Below, in pieces: positions 1 through 8,118 of a DNA stretch of 48,870 bases. Below the pieces are notes generated by a model. It saw nothing but the letters and a program-made list of their open reading frames with translations. It made no database searches and was not told where the DNA came from. The stretch comes from an uncultured Bacteroidales bacterium. Lineage in GTDB: Bacteria; Bacteroidota; Bacteroidia; Bacteroidales; UBA932. The DNA lies in NCBI GenBank assembly GCA_900317925.1, contig ONIQ01000014.1, forward strand, positions 1 through 48,870, read 5' to 3'. The first letter of the stretch is position 1. The number at the start of each line of letters is the position of its first letter. The translations under genes were made by a program, and so were the position numbers.

Positions 1-50
1 TTTCTGAATCTTTGTCTTCATATAGGGCGCAAAGTTAGCAAAATTAATGC

Positions 51-58
51 TATATTTG
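51..58 (+). promoter_or_regulatory. -7 box of the dnaX promoter
   Basis: TATATTTG matches the Bacteroidota -7 consensus TAnnTTTG. No good TTTG lies 19-21 bases upstream. Only 7 bases separate the box from the dnaX ATG, so the mRNA would have almost no leader. Confidence 0.55.
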
Positions 59-65
59 TAAGGTT

Positions 66-1892
66 ATGTCAGAGTATATCGTATCAGCCCGCAAATACCG
101 GCCGGACTCTTTCGAAGAATTGATCGGCCAGGATACCATCGCCAAAACCCTCAAGAATTCCATCTTGCGGGGCAAACTGGCGCACGCCTATCTGTTCTGC
201 GGCCCGCGCGGCGTGGGAAAGACCTCCACGGCCCGCATTTTCGCCAAAACCATCAACTGCGCGCATCCCAACGAGCAGATGGAGCCCTGCGGCGCGTGCG
301 AATCGTGCATCTCCTTCCAGGAGGGTCGGTCCTACTGCATCCACGAGCTGGATGCGGCCTCGAACAACGGTGTGGAAGATATCAAGGCGCTGATGGACCA
401 GGTGCAGATCCCGCCGCAGGTGGGCAAGTACAGCGTGTACATCATCGATGAGGTCCACATGCTCTCTACGCAGGCGTTCAATGCCTTCCTGAAGACCCTC
501 GAGGAACCGCCGGCACACGCCATTTTCATCCTCGCCACCACCGAGAAGCACAAAATCCTCCCGACCATCCTCTCCCGCTGCCAGACCTACGATTTCAATC
601 GCATCAGCATTTCCGATATCGTCCGGAACCTGCGGTCCATCGCTACGCGGGAAAACATTACGATCGATGATGAAAGCCTGCATGTCATTGCGCAAAAGGC
701 CGATGGCGCGATGCGCGACGCCCTCACGATCTTCGATCAGACGGTGGCGTTCTGCGGGACGGACGTAAAGGTGGCGGATGTGATGAAGAACCTGAACGTC
801 CTGGATTACGAATATAGCTTTTCGCTGGTGGATGCCTTCCTGTCGAAGGATTATGCCACGGCGCTGCTGAAGTTCGACGAGGTGCTGTCCAAGGGTTTCA
901 ATGCCCTGCATTTTGTGGCGGCCCTGAGCGCTCACCTGCGGGACCTGGCGGTGAGCAAGGCGGCGGGCGCGGCTTCGCTGCTGGAGCTGCCCGAGTCCCT
1001 GCGGCTGCGCTACCAGGAGCAGGCGGGTCGTTGCTCGCTGCAGTTCCTGTACGATGCGCTGTCCATCACCACGGCCTGCGAGACCGGCTATAAGGCGGCG
1101 GTGAATCCGCGTTTGCATATCGAATTCGCCCTCATGCGCCTGGCCTTCCTTGGCGGCGTCCCGGCTTCCGCCGCTGCATCGGCGCCTGCTCCGGGAGCAG
1201 AGGGGTCTTCTTCGCAGAAAATTAGGGAAAATGCTCATCAGACCCCTTCTGCTCCCGTCGCTGCCCCTGCGGCCCCCGCTTCGGCGGCTCCGGCCCCGGC
1301 GGCGGAACCGGAAGAAAACCGAAGAGCATATCCCCAAGTTCACAGCGATGAGGTTCCTTCCGGTACCGCTGCGAAGAGCGAAGAACCAAAGGCGGAGGAG
1401 AGCCCGAAGCCGAGGAGGCGGGCGGCGAAGACGGGCGCGGCCCTGTCGCTGGACGCCCTGATGCAGGATCAGCAGACGCAATCTGCACGCCCGGAGGAGG
1501 TCGAGAAAGCCCCGACGGAACTGCCTTCAGATGAGGTGCTTACGGCAAAATGGCAGGAACTGGCCGGCCAGTATTCCGACAAACCGCGTCTGGCCAGCAC
1601 CCTCTCCAACGCCACCCTGGAAATGGCCGAAGAAGACGGCCGCAAAGTGGCCACGGCCCTGGTGATGAACGTGTCGCAGAAGCAGTGGATCGAAGAACGT
1701 CTCCTGCACGAACTGGAAGGACGTTTCCAGAAGCTGTGCGGAAGCCCGCGTGTGGCCTTGCGCATAGGCGTGGTCCCGGATACGGAAAAGAAGGAAGTCC
1801 TGTATACCAATGCCGAGAAGGCCCAGTACCTGATGAGCCAGAACGGCGATGTCAAGAACTTGATTACAGACCTTGGTCTGGATATTAAATAA
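66..1892 (+). CDS. dnaX: DNA polymerase III subunit gamma/tau
   Basis: This is the clamp-loader ATPase of the replicative polymerase, 608 residues. The AAA+ module is complete: Walker A GPRGVGKT at residues 46-53, four zinc-ligand cysteines at C65, C75, C78 and C81, a DEVH Walker B at 128-131 and the SRC arginine-finger motif at 170-172. An Ala/Pro/Glu-rich linker spans roughly residues 365-470, followed by a tau-like C-terminal domain. A palindromic insertion sits in frame in this linker at residues 376-397 (see the repeat at 1193-1256). I saw no A-run slippery site of the kind that produces gamma by frameshifting in E. coli. lptB follows 9 bases downstream, so the two are probably co-transcribed. 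Confidence 0.96.
   Translation: MSEYIVSARKYRPDSFEELIGQDTIAKTLKNSILRGKLAHAYLFCGPRGVGKTSTARIFAKTINCAHPNEQMEPCGACESCISFQEGRSYCIHELDAASNNGVEDIKALMDQVQIPPQVGKYSVYIIDEVHMLSTQAFNAFLKTLEEPPAHAIFILATTEKHKILPTILSRCQTYDFNRISISDIVRNLRSIATRENITIDDESLHVIAQKADGAMRDALTIFDQTVAFCGTDVKVADVMKNLNVLDYEYSFSLVDAFLSKDYATALLKFDEVLSKGFNALHFVAALSAHLRDLAVSKAAGAASLLELPESLRLRYQEQAGRCSLQFLYDALSITTACETGYKAAVNPRLHIEFALMRLAFLGGVPASAAASAPAPGAEGSSSQKIRENAHQTPSAPVAAPAAPASAAPAPAAEPEENRRAYPQVHSDEVPSGTAAKSEEPKAEESPKPRRRAAKTGAALSLDALMQDQQTQSARPEEVEKAPTELPSDEVLTAKWQELAGQYSDKPRLASTLSNATLEMAEEDGRKVATALVMNVSQKQWIEERLLHELEGRFQKLCGSPRVALRIGVVPDTEKKEVLYTNAEKAQYLMSQNGDVKNLITDLGLDIK
1193..1256 (+). repeat. Palindromic in-frame repeat element, copy 1 (in dnaX)
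   Basis: The left arm at 1193-1208 (GGGAGCAGAGGGGTCT) and the right arm at 1240-1256 (AGACCCCTTCTGCTCCC) are complementary apart from a one-base bulge. They enclose a 31-base core at 1209-1239. The core matches the core of the copy in the fmt gene at 10259-10289 (opposite strand, coding orientation) at 29 of 31 positions. Read in the dnaX frame it encodes SSSQKIRENAHQ, against SSSQETRENAHQ in the other copy. It lies in the Ala/Pro-rich linker, where an insertion is likely tolerated. A second small dyad, CCTGCTCC/GGGAGCAG, begins at 1185 and may belong to the element. Confidence 0.85.
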
Positions 1893-1901
1893 TTGAAAAG
1901 A

Positions 1902-2699
1902 ATGAAGTTAAGTTGCGAAAACCTGGTTAAGAAATACGGCGTCCGTACGGTTGTGAAGGGCGTTTCGATGGAGGTGGAGCAGGGCGAAATCGTCGGCTTC
2001 CTGGGCCCGAACGGCGCCGGAAAGACCACGAGTTTCTATATGATCACGGGGCAGATCGTCCCGAATGCCGGCCGGATTTTCCTGGACGATGAGGATATTA
2101 CCGAACTCCCGATGTACCGCCGTTCCCAGAAAGGGATCGGCTACCTGCCGCAGGAGGCTTCCGTTTTCCGCAAAATGAGCGTGGAAGACAACATCATGTC
2201 GGTGATGGAGATGTCCAACATGACGAAGGAAGAGCGGAACGAGCGCCTGGAGTCGCTGATTAACGAGTTCAACCTTTCGAAGGTGCGCAAGAGCCTGGGT
2301 ATCCAGCTGTCCGGTGGCGAGCGGCGCCGTTGCGAGATTGCCCGCGCGCTGGCCATCGACCCGAAATTCATCCTGCTGGACGAGCCGTTTGCGGGCGTGG
2401 ACCCGATTGCCGTGGAGGATATCCAGTACATCATCGCCAAGCTGAAATACAAGAACATCGGCGTGATTATCACGGACCACAACGTGGGTGAGACGCTGGC
2501 CATCACGGACCGGGCCTATCTGCTGTACGAGGGAACCATCCTGCAGGCGGGTACGCCCGAGGCGCTGGCGGCCGATGAAGATGTCCGTACGAAGTATCTG
2601 GGATCTGGTTTTGTCCTGAAGCGTTCGGTCTCCGTGGAGCGGGCGAAGGCGGAGCACCGGGCCCAGGAAGAAGCAAAGAAAAACACGCAAAACGAATAG
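1902..2699 (+). CDS. lptB: LPS export ABC transporter ATP-binding protein LptB
   Basis: This is the cytoplasmic ATPase that powers lipopolysaccharide extraction with the LptF/LptG permeases. It has 265 residues from the ATG at 1902; a TTG at 1893, directly after the dnaX stop, is an alternative start. Walker A GPNGAGKT is at about 35-42, followed by a Q-loop region near YLPQE, the ABC signature LSGGERRR, Walker [13 protein letters not shown] and an H-loop in the TDHNVGE segment. These give the LptB-type branch of the family. A charged tail of about 25 residues extends past the usual end of about 241. An LptF/LptG-type permease lies in this window at 9954-12485, in a different operon. Confidence 0.93.
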   Translation: MKLSCENLVKKYGVRTVVKGVSMEVEQGEIVGFLGPNGAGKTTSFYMITGQIVPNAGRIFLDDEDITELPMYRRSQKGIGYLPQEASVFRKMSVEDNIMSVMEMSNMTKEERNERLESLINEFNLSKVRKSLGIQLSGGERRRCEIARALAIDPKFILLDEPFAGVDPIAVEDIQYIIAKLKYKNIGVIITDHNVGETLAITDRAYLLYEGTILQAGTPEALAADEDVRTKYLGSGFVLKRSVSVERAKAEHRAQEEAKKNTQNE

Positions 2700-2703
2700 C
2701 GAT

Positions 2704-2883
2704 ATGTTACTTTACGTCATTGGCGTCGTCCTGTCCGTCCTGGCAGTGATTGACATTCTCAAGAAGCCCATTTCCGTCGCCGGAAAAATCATTACCGCCG
2801 TGGTGGTCCTGCTGACCAGCTGGGTGGGCCTGGCCGTGTATTATTTCTATGCCAAGGACCACCTGACCGAGTGGTTTAAATAG
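2704..2883 (+). CDS. Small membrane protein of 59 residues
   Basis: An ATG four bases after the lptB stop opens a 59-codon frame. The protein begins MLLYVIGVVLSVLAVIDILK and has two predicted hydrophobic helices (about 2-18 and 27-48) joined by a short basic turn with KKP, ending in a charged tail. The layout resembles the PLDc_N-like two-helix proteins, in which a hydrophobic segment is followed by an IDILK-like stretch; this resemblance is by eye only. Its position suggests co-transcription with dnaX and lptB. The last 8 bases overlap the 3' end of the convergent ftcD gene. Its function is unknown. Confidence 0.7.
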   Translation: MLLYVIGVVLSVLAVIDILKKPISVAGKIITAVVVLLTSWVGLAVYYFYAKDHLTEWFK

Positions 2884-3841
2884 GCAGGAGGTTTTCCAGC
2901 ACCTTTTCTTCGGGCAGGAAGGGCCGGAGGTCGTCCAGATGGAGACGGCGGATGGCTGCTTCCAGGGAACCGTTTCCGGCGTCCAGCAGGACCTGCCGGG
3001 GCACCAGCCCGATGATTTCCGTGCCGCTGATGCGCCAGCCTTCGGCTTCGGCTTCGCGGCAGACCTTTTCATAGACTTCGTGCAGGGGCGCGAGCGAGGT
3101 GTCGGTGAGATTCATGGATACCTGCGCGCATCCGTATTCTTCTATGTACCAGCCGATGGCCTTGCATCCCGGCCCGCGCATCCGCCTGGCGATGGCCTTC
3201 GCGGCGGCCAGCCCGGCTTGTCCGTCGGGCCGGAGGTTGAAGTTGACAGCGATGAGGAAGGGCCGGGCGCCGACGTTGGTGGCGCCGGTGCGGGCGATGT
3301 GGGCGGAAACCGTGCCGGGACCGAAGTCGGGCCGGAGGACCGGATCGGCCAGCTTGGCGGCCAGGGCCTCGTATTCGCCTTTGCGGCACCAGGAGAGTTC
3401 GGCGCGTTCCGGTGAGGAAGCGGCGGCCCCGTAACAATAGCAGGGGATTCCCAGTTCCCGCCAGATGCGTCCGGCCAGGTGGCGGGCCAGCACGGCGCAT
3501 TCTTCCAGGGAAATCCCCCGGACCGGGACCAGGGGCAGGACGTCGGTGGCCCCCAGTCGGGGATGTGTTCCGTGCTGGGTGCGCATGTCGATGAGCCGGG
3601 CCGCCTCGCGCACGCCGCGGAAGGCGGCTTCGCACACGGCGTCCGGCGTTCCGGCGAAGGTGATGACCGTCCGGTTCGCGGCTTCGCCCCGGTCCACGTG
3701 CAGGATGCGGACGCCATCGCCGGCCGTATCCGCCGGTCCGCCGTCCTCTGGCCGGCCGGCAATCGCCGTGACGATCGCCTCAATTACCTCCGGCCTCCGT
3801 CCCTCGCTGAAATTCGGGACACATTCAATGATGGGATTCAT
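2876..3841 (-). CDS. ftcD: Glutamate formimidoyltransferase
   Basis: The enzyme transfers the formimino group of N-formimidoyl-glutamate to tetrahydrofolate at the end of histidine breakdown. The product has 321 residues, matching the stand-alone transferase (FTCD_N plus FTCD domains) without a cyclodeaminase domain. The family signature ECVPNFSEGRR opens the protein, and NRTVITFAG, HPRLGATDVLPLVPV and the NLTDTSLAPLHEVYE segment follow. No other hut gene is adjacent, so here it stands outside a hut operon. The 3' end overlaps the small membrane-protein gene on the other strand by 8 bases. The start is the ATG giving MNPIIECVPN. Confidence 0.93.
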   Translation of the reverse strand: MNPIIECVPNFSEGRRPEVIEAIVTAIAGRPEDGGPADTAGDGVRILHVDRGEAANRTVITFAGTPDAVCEAAFRGVREAARLIDMRTQHGTHPRLGATDVLPLVPVRGISLEECAVLARHLAGRIWRELGIPCYCYGAAASSPERAELSWCRKGEYEALAAKLADPVLRPDFGPGTVSAHIARTGATNVGARPFLIAVNFNLRPDGQAGLAAAKAIARRMRGPGCKAIGWYIEEYGCAQVSMNLTDTSLAPLHEVYEKVCREAEAEGWRISGTEIIGLVPRQVLLDAGNGSLEAAIRRLHLDDLRPFLPEEKVLENLLPI

Positions 3842-3858
3842 ATCTCCTGTTTAGGCTG

Positions 3859-3866
3859 CAAATGTA
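3859..3866 (-). promoter_or_regulatory. Candidate -7 box upstream of ftcD
   Basis: On the minus strand this reads TACATTTG, matching TAnnTTTG, and sits 17 bases before the ftcD ATG. No clear TTTG is seen 19-21 bases further upstream, so support is partial. Confidence 0.45.
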
Positions 3867-3904
3867 ACAATAATTTGGAACAGATGGGGCTGTTATTCGC
3901 ATTT

Positions 3905-3951
3905 AGGGATAACTCTTCGGTAATAAATTGTTTTAATCCGAATTATTCCCT
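3905..3951. promoter_or_regulatory. Imperfect dyad overlapping the rhaB promoter, candidate operator
   Basis: The left half (AGGGATAACTCTTCGG) and the right half (CCGAATTATTCCCT) are approximate inverted copies around a TA-rich centre. The AGGG/CCCT ends and the TTCGG/CCGAA inner boxes match, with a two- to three-base length difference. The dyad spans the -33 to -7 region in front of rhaB, a sensible place for a rhamnose-responsive regulator to bind. No regulator gene is in the window. Confidence 0.4.
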
Positions 3952-3958
3952 ATATTTA
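3927..3958 (+). promoter_or_regulatory. Promoter of rhaBA
   Basis: ATTG at 3927-3930, then 20 bases, then TATATTTA at 3951-3958: a one-mismatch version of each Bacteroidota box. The -7 box ends 8 bases before the rhaB ATG, which predicts a very short leader. Confidence 0.55.
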
Positions 3959-3966
3959 CCCTCAAT

Positions 3967-5397
3967 ATGGAAAAGATACATCGTTTTTTGGCATTTGACC
4001 TGGGCGCCACATCGGGCCGTGCCGTTATCGGAACTTTTGCAGGAAAGGATTTCTCCATGGAGGAGGTCTATCGTTTCCCCAACGCCGTCCAGGAGAAGGA
4101 CGGGAAGTTTTTCTGGGATATCCACAGCCTGTTCGGCCACTTGAAGGCAGCCCTGAAGGAAGTTGCCGGCCGGGGCGTGCAGATCGATTCGATCGGCATC
4201 GACACCTGGGGGGTGGATTTCGGCCATATCGGCCCGGATGGAAATATCCTGGGATTGCCGAGAGCGTATCGGGACCCGTACACCACCGGAATGCCGGAAG
4301 AAGTTTTCCAGAAGGTGCCGCGTGCGGAATTGTACGGGGTGACGGGTATCCAGATCATGAATTTTAATTCCATTTTCCAGTTGTACGCGCAGACGAAGGA
4401 GGGATACGCGCCGCTGAAAGAAGCGAAGGAGATCCTCTTCATGCCGGACCTGCTGTCCTATATGCTGACCGGGAAAAAGGTGTGCGAATATACCGAGGCC
4501 TCTACTTCCGGGATGATGAACCAGCGCACGCGCAGTTTTGAAAAACCGCTGCTGGAACGCATCGGCGTGGATAGTTCGGTGCTGCTGGACATTGTGCAGC
4601 CGGGCGTGGTAATCGGTCCGCTCCTGAAGGAAATCGCGGACGAGACCGGTGTGGGCGAGGTGCCTGTGGTCGCCGTGGCGGGACATGATACCGCATCGGC
4701 CATTGCCGCCGTGCCGGCCGCCGACGAGAAATTCGCCTACCTGAGCAGCGGAACCTGGAGCCTGATGGGCATCGAGAGCCCGGAACCGATTATTTCCGAC
4801 GCCTCGTGCGAGAAGAATTTTACCAACGAAGGCGGTATCGAGGGAACTACGCGTTTCCTGAAAAATATCACGGGCATGTGGCTCCTGGAGCAGTGCCGCA
4901 AGGTCTGGGCCAAGGAAGGCCGGACCTATACCTATCCGCAGATTGCCGACATGGCCCGCGCCGCCATCGCCTTCCCGTCCCGGGTAAATCCGGACGATCC
5001 GCGCTTTGCGAATCCGGCCGATATGGTGGCGGAACTGAAGGCCGCCTGTGCCGAAAGCGGTCAGCCGCAGCCGGCCACGGACGGTGAGATGGTGAGCTTG
5101 ATCTACCATTCGCTGGCCTGCCGGTACAAGGAGATGATGCAGGCCCTGCAGGACTTCGCCCCGTTCAAGATAGACAAACTCCATGTGATTGGCGGCGGCA
5201 GCGCGAACGACCTCATGAGCCAGCTCACGGCCGATACCATCGGCCTTCCCGTCGTGGCCGGTCCGGTCGAGGCGACGGCCATCGGCAACCTGATGATGCA
5301 GGCCAAGGCCGCGGGCTTGGTGAAAGACCGCTGGGAGATGCGCGCCATCGTGGCCAAAGCCTTCTCCGTGAAGGAGTTCCAACCGAAAAACAACTAG
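3967..5397 (+). CDS. rhaB: Rhamnulokinase
   Basis: RhaB phosphorylates L-rhamnulose with ATP to L-rhamnulose 1-phosphate in the cytoplasm. The 476-residue protein is a full-length FGGY-family kinase. The N-terminal phosphate-binding loop reads FDLGATSGRAVIG, the substrate region contains IDTWGVDFG, and the C-terminal domain has SGTWSLMG and the adenosine-loop VIGGGSAND. It precedes rhaA by 11 bases and both share one promoter. The aldolase rhaD and a permease are not in the window, so the pathway must be completed elsewhere. Confidence 0.95.
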   Translation: MEKIHRFLAFDLGATSGRAVIGTFAGKDFSMEEVYRFPNAVQEKDGKFFWDIHSLFGHLKAALKEVAGRGVQIDSIGIDTWGVDFGHIGPDGNILGLPRAYRDPYTTGMPEEVFQKVPRAELYGVTGIQIMNFNSIFQLYAQTKEGYAPLKEAKEILFMPDLLSYMLTGKKVCEYTEASTSGMMNQRTRSFEKPLLERIGVDSSVLLDIVQPGVVIGPLLKEIADETGVGEVPVVAVAGHDTASAIAAVPAADEKFAYLSSGTWSLMGIESPEPIISDASCEKNFTNEGGIEGTTRFLKNITGMWLLEQCRKVWAKEGRTYTYPQIADMARAAIAFPSRVNPDDPRFANPADMVAELKAACAESGQPQPATDGEMVSLIYHSLACRYKEMMQALQDFAPFKIDKLHVIGGGSANDLMSQLTADTIGLPVVAGPVEATAIGNLMMQAKAAGLVKDRWEMRAIVAKAFSVKEFQPKNN

Positions 5398-5408
5398 TAT
5401 TACGCGAT

Positions 5409-6659
5409 ATGAAAGAAGCAAATATCCTCAAATCTTATGAGCTGGCCAAGGAACGCTATGCTGCCATCGGCGTAGATACCGACAAGGCCATTGCCGAACT
5501 GGAGAAACAGCAGATTTCCCTGCATTGCTGGCAGACCGATGACGTTTCCGGTTTCGAAAACGACGGTTCCCTGACGGGCGGTATCCAGGCTACGGGCAAC
5601 TATCCGGGCCGCGCCCGCAACATTGACGAAGTCCGCAAGGACCTGGAGTTCGTGAAAACCCTCCTGGCGGGCAACCACCGCGTGAACCTGCATGAGATCT
5701 ATGGCGATTTCGGCGGCAAGTTCGTGGATCGCGATCAGGTGGGCGTGGAGCATTTCCAGAGCTGGATCGATTGGGCGAAGGCCAACAATTTCAAACTGGA
5801 CTTCAATTCCACTTCCTTCTCGCATCCCAAGAGCGGCGACCTGTCCCTGTCCAACCCCGACAAGTCCATCCGGGACTTCTGGATTGAGCACACCATCCGC
5901 TGCCGCAAGATTGCGGACGCCATGGGCAAGGCCCAGAACGACCCTTGTATCATGAACATCTGGGTGCATGACGGACAGAAAGATTACACCGTCAACCGCA
6001 AGAAGTATCGCGAGATCCTGGCCGAGTCCCTCGACACCATCCTGAAGGAGGACATGCCCGGCATGAAGAGCTGCGTCGAGGCCAAGCTGTTCGGTATCGG
6101 TCTGGAGAGCTACACGGTGGGTTCCATGGACTTCTTCGAGGGCTATTGCGCCACGCGAAAGGTCATCTATACGCTTGATACCGGTCACTACGAGCCCACG
6201 GAGAACGTGGCCGACAAGGTGAGCTCCCTGCTCCTGTATGTGCCGGAATTGATGCTCCATGTGAGCCGCCCGGTGCGTTGGGACTCGGACCACGTGACCA
6301 TCATGAACGACATGACGCTGGACTTCTTCAAGGAGTTGGTGCGTGCCGACGGTCTGAACCGCGCCCACGTGGGACTGGATTATTTCGACGCCAGCATCAA
6401 CCGCATCGGTGCGTATATTATTGGTACGCGCGCTACGCAGAAATGCATCCTGAGCGCCCTGCTGGAGCCGCTGGCCAAGCTGCGTGAGCTGGAGGCCGCA
6501 GGCAAGGGATTCCAGAAGCTTGCCTTGCTGGAAGAAGCCAAGACGCTGCCCTTCGGCGCCGTGTTCGACTATTTCAACTACAAGAATGGCGTGCCCGTGG
6601 GCGAGGAATTCATCCCGGCCATCGAGCAGTACGAGAAAGACGTTACTTCGAAGCGCTAA
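5409..6659 (+). CDS. rhaA: L-rhamnose isomerase
   Basis: RhaA interconverts L-rhamnose and L-rhamnulose, the step before RhaB. The product has 416 residues, close to the usual 418-420. The core TIM-barrel metal region is visible in TLDTGHYEPTENVADKVSSL and in the following HVSRPVRWDSDHV segment, which carries the His and Asp metal ligands of the family. The gene is second in the rhaBA operon. Its last 17 bases overlap the 3' end of the convergent nhaC gene, so no dedicated terminator fits between them. Confidence 0.95.
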   Translation: MKEANILKSYELAKERYAAIGVDTDKAIAELEKQQISLHCWQTDDVSGFENDGSLTGGIQATGNYPGRARNIDEVRKDLEFVKTLLAGNHRVNLHEIYGDFGGKFVDRDQVGVEHFQSWIDWAKANNFKLDFNSTSFSHPKSGDLSLSNPDKSIRDFWIEHTIRCRKIADAMGKAQNDPCIMNIWVHDGQKDYTVNRKKYREILAESLDTILKEDMPGMKSCVEAKLFGIGLESYTVGSMDFFEGYCATRKVIYTLDTGHYEPTENVADKVSSLLLYVPELMLHVSRPVRWDSDHVTIMNDMTLDFFKELVRADGLNRAHVGLDYFDASINRIGAYIIGTRATQKCILSALLEPLAKLRELEAAGKGFQKLALLEEAKTLPFGAVFDYFNYKNGVPVGEEFIPAIEQYEKDVTSKR

Positions 6660-8118
6660 CCGATTCTTCTTCCGGGACTTCCCGGCGGAAAATCTTGTAT
6701 CCCAGGCCCGCGATGAGCAAACTCATCAGCGGGCTTATGATATTGAAGAAGCAGTAGGGAAGGTAGGTAAGGGTGGGGGTGTTGAGGATGGTAGCCTGGG
6801 TCATACCGCAGCTGCTCCAGGGAATGAGCGGAGAGGTGACGGTGGCGGAATCCTCGATGGTCCGGCTCAGCAGCCGGTTTTCGTAGCCTGCCTTTTCGTA
6901 AATATCGCGATAGACGTTGGAGGTGAGGATGATGGACAGGTACTGCTCGCAGACGAGGGCGTTCATGGCGGCGCCGGTGCAGAGGGTGGTCCCCACGAGC
7001 GCCGTCCGCCGGCGGGTAATTTTGCGGAGCGGCCGGGCCAGATGCCCGATCATCCCGCTGGCGCGCATGCATGCGCCGAAGCACATCGCGCAGAAGACCA
7101 GATACACCGTATTCAACATGCCGGTCATGCCTCGCGAGGTCAGGAGTTCGTTGACTTGCGCCACGCCCGTATCGATGGAAACGGAGTTGTAGATGGTCTC
7201 GATGCTTCCGGCCAGCATGAGCTGCCAGCCGGGCAGGGTGCGCGTGACGTCATGGGTGAGGGCCGCCTGGGAACCGATGGTCCGGACGATATCGCCCTGG
7301 AAAATCCCTGCAAATACGGCCGCCAGCATCACGCTCAGGCCCAGGACGATGAGGGCCGGCAGTTTCCGGACAATCATCACCCCCGTGATGACCGGCACGG
7401 TCAGCAGCCAGGGCGATATGTTGAAATGCGCCTGCAAGGTGTCCGTGTAGATATTGATCTGTGGGGCGGCGCCGTCGTGGGTAAAGCCCAGGATGGTAAA
7501 GATTACCAAGGTGATGACAATGGAAGGCACCGTGGTGTAAAGCATGTAGCGGATGTGTTCGAACAGGGGGGTTCCGCTCACCGACGAGGCCAGGACGGTG
7601 GTGTCGGACAGGGGGGAGATCTTGTCGCCGAAATAGGCGCCTGAGATGATGGCGCCCGCGGTGATGGCATCGCTGAAGCCCTCGGCCTTCCCGATGCCCA
7701 TCAGGGCAAGGCCGACCGTGGCGATGGTGGTCCAGGAACTGCCGATCATGACCGAAACGATGGCACAGATGACGCAGGCCGTCACGAGGAAGAAGCGCGG
7801 CGAAATAATCTGGATGCCGTAATAGATGAGGGTCGGGATGATTCCGCTGATGGTCCAGGTACCCGAAATGGCACCAATCATGAAGAGGATGATGATGGCA
7901 GAGGTTACCTCTCCGATGTTGTTTCCGATGGCATCCTCGAAGACCTTCCAAGGCGTTTTAAACAGCCAGACACCCAGCCATACGCAGATGCCTGCTGCTA
8001 TCAGCAGGACCACCTGGCTGGCACCCAGAATGGAGTCGCTGCCGAAAATGCTGATATCGAACCCCAGCAGCACCACCAGGACCAGCACCGGAATAAGGGA
8101 AATCAGGGTCTGTTTCAT
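6643..8118 (-). CDS. nhaC: NhaC-family Na+/H+ antiporter
   Basis: This is a 491-residue inner-membrane protein of about 11-12 hydrophobic helices. The NhaC hallmarks GSSWTTIATVGLALMGIG and SGAYFGDKISPLSDTTVLAS are both present. The family exchanges sodium for protons (or, in some members, malate for lactate with ions), supporting pH and sodium homeostasis. It is the last gene of the alaS operon. Its ATG overlaps the stop of the preceding secreted-protein gene in an ATGA arrangement, which suggests coupled translation. The exact substrate cannot be read from the sequence. Confidence 0.9.
   Translation of the reverse strand: MKQTLISLIPVLVLVVLLGFDISIFGSDSILGASQVVLLIAAGICVWLGVWLFKTPWKVFEDAIGNNIGEVTSAIIILFMIGAISGTWTISGIIPTLIYYGIQIISPRFFLVTACVICAIVSVMIGSSWTTIATVGLALMGIGKAEGFSDAITAGAIISGAYFGDKISPLSDTTVLASSVSGTPLFEHIRYMLYTTVPSIVITLVIFTILGFTHDGAAPQINIYTDTLQAHFNISPWLLTVPVITGVMIVRKLPALIVLGLSVMLAAVFAGIFQGDIVRTIGSQAALTHDVTRTLPGWQLMLAGSIETIYNSVSIDTGVAQVNELLTSRGMTGMLNTVYLVFCAMCFGACMRASGMIGHLARPLRKITRRRTALVGTTLCTGAAMNALVCEQYLSIILTSNVYRDIYEKAGYENRLLSRTIEDSATVTSPLIPWSSCGMTQATILNTPTLTYLPYCFFNIISPLMSLLIAGLGYKIFRREVPEEESVSASK

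Noticed and set aside
1209-1239. The palindromic insertion in dnaX as a frameshift or terminator signal
   Set aside because: The frame stays open through it and no T-run follows, so a terminator role is unlikely. The same core in fmt argues for a repeat element.
6484-7644. A 386-codon open frame overlapping rhaA and antisense to nhaC
   Set aside because: It has no recognised motif and is rich in Gly, Asp and His as shadow frames here usually are, while both overlapped genes have clear family signatures.
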